Assembly (NCBI GenBank): GCA_024276595.1
Contig: JAJRWW010000189.1
Location: forward strand, 1-9,737
Direction of reading: 5' to 3'
From: Myxococcota bacterium
GTDB lineage: Bacteria; Myxococcota_A; Polyangia; HGW-17; JAJRWW01
DNA: 9,737 nt
Shown here: piece after piece, positions 6,832-9,737 of the stretch
How the letters are laid out: each line of letters starts with the position of its first letter
Position numbering within the stretch: the first letter of the stretch is position 1
Program-made: the position numbers and the translations under genes
Notes under the pieces: model-generated
The model's input: only the letters and a program-made list of their open reading frames with translations
What the model was told of the DNA's origin: nothing
Database searches by the model: none

Positions 6832-9096
6832 TCACCCCACTGGCGCGTCACACTGCCAGATGATCTGGAAGTCGTGCAGCGTGGGTGTGGTGGCGCTGTC
6901 TGTGGTCGAGAGCTCGAACTCCACCTGCAGGTACTGCGCTGGGTTGGGGAAAAGCGGCCCGGGTGGATCGTAGAGCGTGGCCGGGCTCTGGTCCCAGGGG
7001 CCGTACCAGTCGCCCCAGAGGACTCCGTCCTCGCTGGTTCGTACGCGCAGGAGGATGGATGTGCCCGGAGGCTCGGTGCTGCTCCACTCCACCTTCCGCC
7101 AGTTGGACTCGTTGGGCAGATCGCAGCCCCTGAGCACATAGCGGTAGGTGCCCCTCGGCCGGGTGAAGGTCTTGAGGCCGAACCCGGTGAAGTCACTGTA
7201 TGTGTAAGGGTTTGCGCCGACCTGAACGGCGTCGTCGGTCAGGTCGTATACGTCCGCGGTGTTGCGCCAGGGGGGATCGTTGGTGACGTCCCCGTTGGCG
7301 TCCACCATGAGGCGGGTGGCGTGGCTACCCGCGTGGCTGATCCCCCAGATGTTGCCGTCAAAGGCCACCCCGCAGCCGATCACTCCGTCGCCCGTGAGCA
7401 TGAAGGTGTCGCACTCGGGGATGTCGTTGCAGTGGTAGTCCCCGTCCAGGATCCACTGGGGAACCCGGGCAATGTAGCCCACCCCGCCGTAGGAGTTGAT
7501 GGCGGACCAGATGAAGTTGTGGTGCTGCACTCCTCCAACCTCGCGCTTGTCCGCGGCGATGCCGCGCATGTAGCCCATGCCGAAGCGCACGCGAGTCCAG
7601 GTCCCCTGGGCGAGGGAGGCGAAGGATGTCCGGTCGGGGCGGTAGCGGAACACCGCGCCGCAGTTCCAGCCCCCCATCCAGATGTTGTTCTCCGAGTCGA
7701 GGCCAATGCCGTACTGGTTGGCGGACCTTTTGCCGTTGCCTGCCACATCCTGGCAGAGGGGGTCGTTCCAGAAGCCGTTGGGGATGAGCGTCCCCATGGT
7801 CTCCGTGTTGGTGTCGAAGTACAGCAGGTAGACCGCGTCCCAGGGGTAGTCGGTGATCCACAGGATACCGTGGCCATCCACGGCCGCCCCGTAGGCGTTC
7901 ATCTCCGAGGGCATCTGCCAGCCGGCGATGATCTCGCCAGTGGCGCCGTCGATCTTGAGCAGGATGTTGCCGTTGGTGCGCATGTGGAGCGGGACCCAGA
8001 CGTTCCCTGCGCCGCCAGAGTAAGGGTCTCCGCCGTCGATGGTTATGGCGCGCGCCACGTCGTTGACCACGCCTACGTTGGTGGTAAAGAGCACGCACTC
8101 GTCGTCCAGCCCCAAAAACTCCGGCTCCGGCAGGCCGTCTGTGCAAGCGGTGTTGATGTCGTCGGGCAGACCGTTGGAGTCACAGTCTGTCGTAATGAAA
8201 CCATTGCTGTCCAGATCCCGCGAGGTGTCGATCTGCCCGTTTCCGTTGCGGTCCACACAGTCCGACTCGTCGTTCGCGATCTTTGTCACCGACGCCTGGA
8301 GGCCGAAGGCCCTGTTGGCCACCCACACGTCTCCGTTGTAGTCCATGGCGGTCCTGGAGGGGCGGTTGTTCTGGGAAGGGTTGATGGCAGTGGAGCCGAA
8401 GGGGATGTTGAAGGATCCACCGAACCCAGGGTCTAAGTCGTCCACGTCGTCGCACTCAGGGGTTGCCGGGTTGGATGAGCAGGTGACGGTGAAGTACCGC
8501 GCCGTCTCCATCAGCGAGGCGCTGTCCACCTTGGAGACCGTGCCTCGGCCCCAGTCGTTCTCATTGGCGATCCAGAGATAGTTTCCCGCCGCCGAGCTCT
8601 GGTCCAGCACCAGGTCCCCGTTGGGATCCAGGCCAACCCCGTCCGCCTCGACGGAAGGAGAGTCCTCGGGCATGGGGAAGGGGCCCGATCCGATGGAGTC
8701 GGTGGTGCAGTCCGGCGAGCAGTTTCCGCAGGGAGTGATGACCCCCTCGTCCACGGCGCCATCACAGTTGTCATCCAGGCCATTGCAGAGCTCCTGGGCG
8801 CCCGGATGCACCTGCGGGTTGGTGTCATCGCAGTCGGGCCCTGCGGGGCAGCCATCCCCGTAGCCGTCGTTGTCCAGGTCGGTGCCCCCGACGCAGGAGG
8901 ATTGCCCGGAGTCTGCCGCGACCGCGTCCTGGCCTCGAGCGTCCGAGGCAGAGGAGTCGTGGGCTCCGCCGTCGCCTCCTGGTCCCCCCACGCCGGGATC
9001 CTTGCCACAGCCCCCGGCGGTAGCCCCCAGACCCAGACCCGCGCCCAAGGCAATGGCCACAACCAGCACAGTCACCAACCGAGTCCAAGCACGCAT
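6832..9096 (-). CDS. Putative lipoprotein: MopE-type metal-binding motif plus seven-unit beta-propeller
   Basis: This is a 754-residue exported protein. Residues 1-29 are a signal peptide (RAWTRL, then a long hydrophobic core) ending in AGGC with C30. This is an imperfect lipobox, so lipid anchoring is likely but not certain. Residues 31-66 are a flexible Gly/Asp/Ala/Ser linker. Residues 72-117 form a MopE-like putative metal-binding motif (DLDNDGYGDGC, DCDD, PGAQELCNGLDDNCDG, DEG). From about 152 to 590, seven NHL/Vgb-like strand pairs of the type GxxxDxxGxxW[IV] suggest a seven-bladed propeller. An Asp/Asn-rich, Ca-binding-like insert (282-313) lies between units two and three. Residues 640-748 form a separate beta domain (LLRVRTSEDG, YLQVEFEL). 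It has 22 Cys including C30, consistent with disulfides outside the cytoplasm. The start is the first ATG after an in-frame stop, with GAGGTG five bases upstream. The biological role is unknown; cell-surface binding is a guess. Confidence 0.85.
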   Translation of the reverse strand: MRAWTRLVTVLVVAIALGAGLGLGATAGGCGKDPGVGGPGGDGGAHDSSASDARGQDAVAADSGQSSCVGGTDLDNDGYGDGCPAGPDCDDTNPQVHPGAQELCNGLDDNCDGAVDEGVITPCGNCSPDCTTDSIGSGPFPMPEDSPSVEADGVGLDPNGDLVLDQSSAAGNYLWIANENDWGRGTVSKVDSASLMETARYFTVTCSSNPATPECDDVDDLDPGFGGSFNIPFGSTAINPSQNNRPSRTAMDYNGDVWVANRAFGLQASVTKIANDESDCVDRNGNGQIDTSRDLDSNGFITTDCDSNGLPDDINTACTDGLPEPEFLGLDDECVLFTTNVGVVNDVARAITIDGGDPYSGGAGNVWVPLHMRTNGNILLKIDGATGEIIAGWQMPSEMNAYGAAVDGHGILWITDYPWDAVYLLYFDTNTETMGTLIPNGFWNDPLCQDVAGNGKRSANQYGIGLDSENNIWMGGWNCGAVFRYRPDRTSFASLAQGTWTRVRFGMGYMRGIAADKREVGGVQHHNFIWSAINSYGGVGYIARVPQWILDGDYHCNDIPECDTFMLTGDGVIGCGVAFDGNIWGISHAGSHATRLMVDANGDVTNDPPWRNTADVYDLTDDAVQVGANPYTYSDFTGFGLKTFTRPRGTYRYVLRGCDLPNESNWRKVEWSSTEPPGTSILLRVRTSEDGVLWGDWYGPWDQSPATLYDPPGPLFPNPAQYLQVEFELSTTDSATTPTLHDFQIIWQCDAPVG
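8746..8883 (-). other. Putative metal-binding (MopE-type) domain of the lipoprotein
   Basis: This segment encodes residues 72-117. The Asp-rich loop DLDNDGYGDG resembles an EF-hand or thrombospondin-3 calcium loop. It is followed by PDCDDTNP, PGAQELCNG and DDNCDGAVDEG. The order of motifs with four Cys (83, 89, 104, 111) matches the repeat found once or many times in secreted proteins of Myxococcota and related bacteria. The motif is named after MopE of Methylococcus, a copper-binding protein. Metal identity is not evident here, and calcium is at least as plausible as copper. Only one full copy is present. Confidence 0.75.
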
Positions 9097-9130
9097 GGGA
9101 GCACCTCTTCACGAAACGCGGCACAGCGCA

Positions 9131-9187
9131 GCTCTCGCGCCCGCCAGCGCCGCTTCCAGCAACAGATGTACATCCTCTTGCGAGAGC
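9131..9187 (-). promoter_or_regulatory. Inverted repeats in the lipoprotein gene leader
   Basis: GCTCTCGC (9131-9138) and GCGAGAGC (9180-9187) form a perfect 8-base inverted repeat with 41 bases between. Inside lies a separate perfect 10-base palindrome, GATGTACATC (9165-9174). If the promoter at 9195-9223 is real, the far arm would be at the very 5' end of the mRNA, so the leader could fold into a long stem-loop upstream of the ribosome-binding site. Function is not known: mRNA stabilisation, a protein-binding site and chance are all possible. Confidence 0.35.
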
Positions 9188-9194
9188 CAACTCC

Positions 9195-9223
9195 ATCTTA
9201 GAAAAGACGCGGCCGTTGTTCAA
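9195..9223 (-). promoter_or_regulatory. Candidate sigma-70-like promoter of the lipoprotein gene
   Basis: On the minus strand, TTGAAC (9218-9223, 4 of 6 matches) and TAAGAT (9195-9200, 4 of 6) are separated by the ideal 17 bases. This predicts a transcript start near 9188 and a leader of about 90 bases. The surrounding bases are the most AT-rich in the intergenic region, which supports the call. Individual box matches are moderate. Confidence 0.4.
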
Positions 9224-9255
9224 GGAGCAAGCTCGGCGGCTTGACCCTCTCGGCC

Positions 9256-9284
9256 TCGACCTGCGGGGAGGTATGCACTAATAT
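9256..9284 (+). promoter_or_regulatory. Candidate promoter of the zinc-ribbon gene
   Basis: TCGACC (9256-9261) and TAATAT (9279-9284) are 17 bases apart and match the sigma-70 consensus at 4 of 6 positions each. The predicted start near 9291 gives a leader of about 40 bases before the TTG start. It faces away from the lipoprotein promoter, about 30 bases from it, as expected for a divergent intergenic region. The evidence is weak and is consensus matching by eye only. Confidence 0.3.
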
Positions 9285-9332
9285 CGTGGCTGTATCTCGA
9301 TGGTGCGGTAGCGAGGCCGTACGGGGTGAGCT

Positions 9333-9737
9333 TTGACCCTACGTGTTTTCTGTCCCGACTGCGAGGAGCTGGTGGAGGCGGAGTGCTTTGCCTGTGAGCA
9401 GGAGCCTCCCAGGGTGGTCTTCTACTGCCCGGCCTGTGACGAGGAGGTCACCGTAGTCAGCCCCTTGGAGGACGAAGAGCCGGCGGGAGAGCCGGGGGGC
9501 GGGGCAGGGGATGGAGACGGGGCAGGGGATGGAGACGGGGCAGGGGATGGGGCAGGGGATGGGGGCACTGGCTCCTTGCAGCAGTCGCCCATCAACCCGC
9601 CATCTCGCGACGACACGACCCTCTCGGAGGTGGTGCTGGAGCAGCTTTGGGAGCTGGTGACAGAGGACTTCTCCGAGGGCTCCAGGCATGACGCCTTTGT
9701 TGCAGCCTGCGAGGGGCAGCGCATGCTGCCCTTTGCC
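9333..9737 (+). CDS. Zinc-ribbon-like protein with Gly/Asp-rich linker, N-terminal part (runs off window)
   Basis: I do not recognise this gene. The visible 135 residues begin at TTG. An in-frame TGA (9327-9329) lies just upstream, so no earlier start is possible, and GGGGTGAG (9323-9330) serves as ribosome-binding site. A later start would remove the first Cys pair. Three CXXC pairs, C7/C10, C18/C21 and C32/C35, point to zinc-ribbon or rubredoxin-like knuckles. An acidic stretch follows (SPLEDEEPAGEP), then a low-complexity run of Gly, Ala and Asp (about residues 54-77) encoded by a G-rich tandem repeat. The rest (TTLSEVVLEQLWELVTEDF, then SRHDAFVAACE) looks helical and resembles, from memory only, tails seen in small myxobacterial proteins. 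The protein is probably cytoplasmic at its N-terminus, and any membrane segment would lie beyond the window. It is divergent from the lipoprotein gene. Confidence 0.75.
   Translation, partial: MTLRVFCPDCEELVEAECFACEQEPPRVVFYCPACDEEVTVVSPLEDEEPAGEPGGGAGDGDGAGDGDGAGDGAGDGGTGSLQQSPINPPSRDDTTLSEVVLEQLWELVTEDFSEGSRHDAFVAACEGQRMLPFA
9501..9560 (+). repeat. G-rich tandem repeat in coding sequence (18-bp and 12-bp units)
   Basis: Two perfect 18-base copies of ggggcaggggatggagac (9501-9518, 9519-9536) are followed by two perfect 12-base copies of its first part (9537-9548, 9549-9560). All are in frame and encode GAGDGD and GAGD units. Exact copies suggest recent slippage expansion, and a multiple-of-three unit allows length change without a frameshift. 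The sense strand carries many runs of four or more G. Confidence 0.9.

Noticed and set aside
6783..7196. N-terminal extension of the thioesterase frame up to 7196
   Set aside because: It would overlap the lipoprotein gene by hundreds of bases out of frame. The extension is Ser/Pro/Arg-rich noise and the hotdog domain starts at 6782.
6718..8436. Long plus-strand open frame (572 codons) opposite the lipoprotein gene
   Set aside because: Its protein is Val/Gly/His-rich without any domain. It is an antisense shadow of a well-supported gene in GC-rich DNA, with no promoter or ribosome-binding site.
9072..9173. A 33-codon upstream ORF on the minus strand (begins MYICCWKRRW) overlapping the lipoprotein start
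   Set aside because: The only Shine-Dalgarno-like bases touch its ATG with no spacing, and the composition is not convincing. I cannot separate it from chance, though leader translation is not excluded.
9422..9724. Minus-strand frame with Ser-Pro-Ala-Pro repeats opposite the last gene
   Set aside because: The repeats are the reverse complement of the G-rich tract. The plus-strand frame has Cys knuckles and a ribosome-binding site, and the minus frame has neither.

Overview
The window is GC-rich (by eye about two thirds G+C), almost fully coding, and looks like a chromosomal segment of a Gram-negative bacterium. The best guess is Myxococcota or another lineage of the former Deltaproteobacteria. 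The reasons are a multiheme cytochrome c beside a formate-dehydrogenase-gamma-type cytochrome b, a large lipoprotein with an Asp/Gly/Ala-rich linker and a MopE-type metal-binding motif, GTG/TTG starts with strong Shine-Dalgarno sequences, and many long antisense ORFs. This placement is inferred from protein style, not from a marker gene.

Layout. Left edge, plus strand: the 3' part of a multiheme cytochrome c gene (six CXXCH motifs visible, C-terminal membrane anchor), followed 10 bases later by a four-helix cytochrome b. Together they look like a membrane quinol:cytochrome c electron-transfer module. A 28-base convergent gap with a strong GC hairpin separates them from a minus-strand run that fills most of the window. 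In transcription order (right to left) this run is: a 754-residue secreted or lipid-anchored beta-propeller protein, a 134-residue YbgC-like hotdog acyl-CoA thioesterase, a 951-residue protein with tandem DUF349 repeats, and the glycogen branching enzyme GlgB. The thioesterase follows the propeller gene by 49 bases and glgB follows the DUF349 gene by 54 bases. A 137-base gap with a promoter-like signal precedes the DUF349 gene. The minus strand is therefore probably two transcription units. At the right edge a divergent plus-strand gene starts. It encodes a three-CXXC zinc-ribbon-like protein with a Gly/Asp repeat tract and runs off the window.

How the genes work together. The two cytochrome genes clearly form one unit. 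GlgB belongs to glycogen synthesis, but no other glg gene is visible here. The DUF349 protein, the thioesterase and the propeller lipoprotein have no evident shared pathway with GlgB beyond strand and spacing. I see no mobile element, CRISPR array, tRNA or rRNA, and no gene-free stretch over 300 bases. The longest non-coding intervals are 9097-9332 (divergent promoter region) and 6241-6377. I do not see a convincing new multi-gene system. The most interesting items are the repeat architecture of the DUF349 protein, the composite propeller lipoprotein with its structured leader, the modular heme protein, and the G-rich repeat in the last gene.
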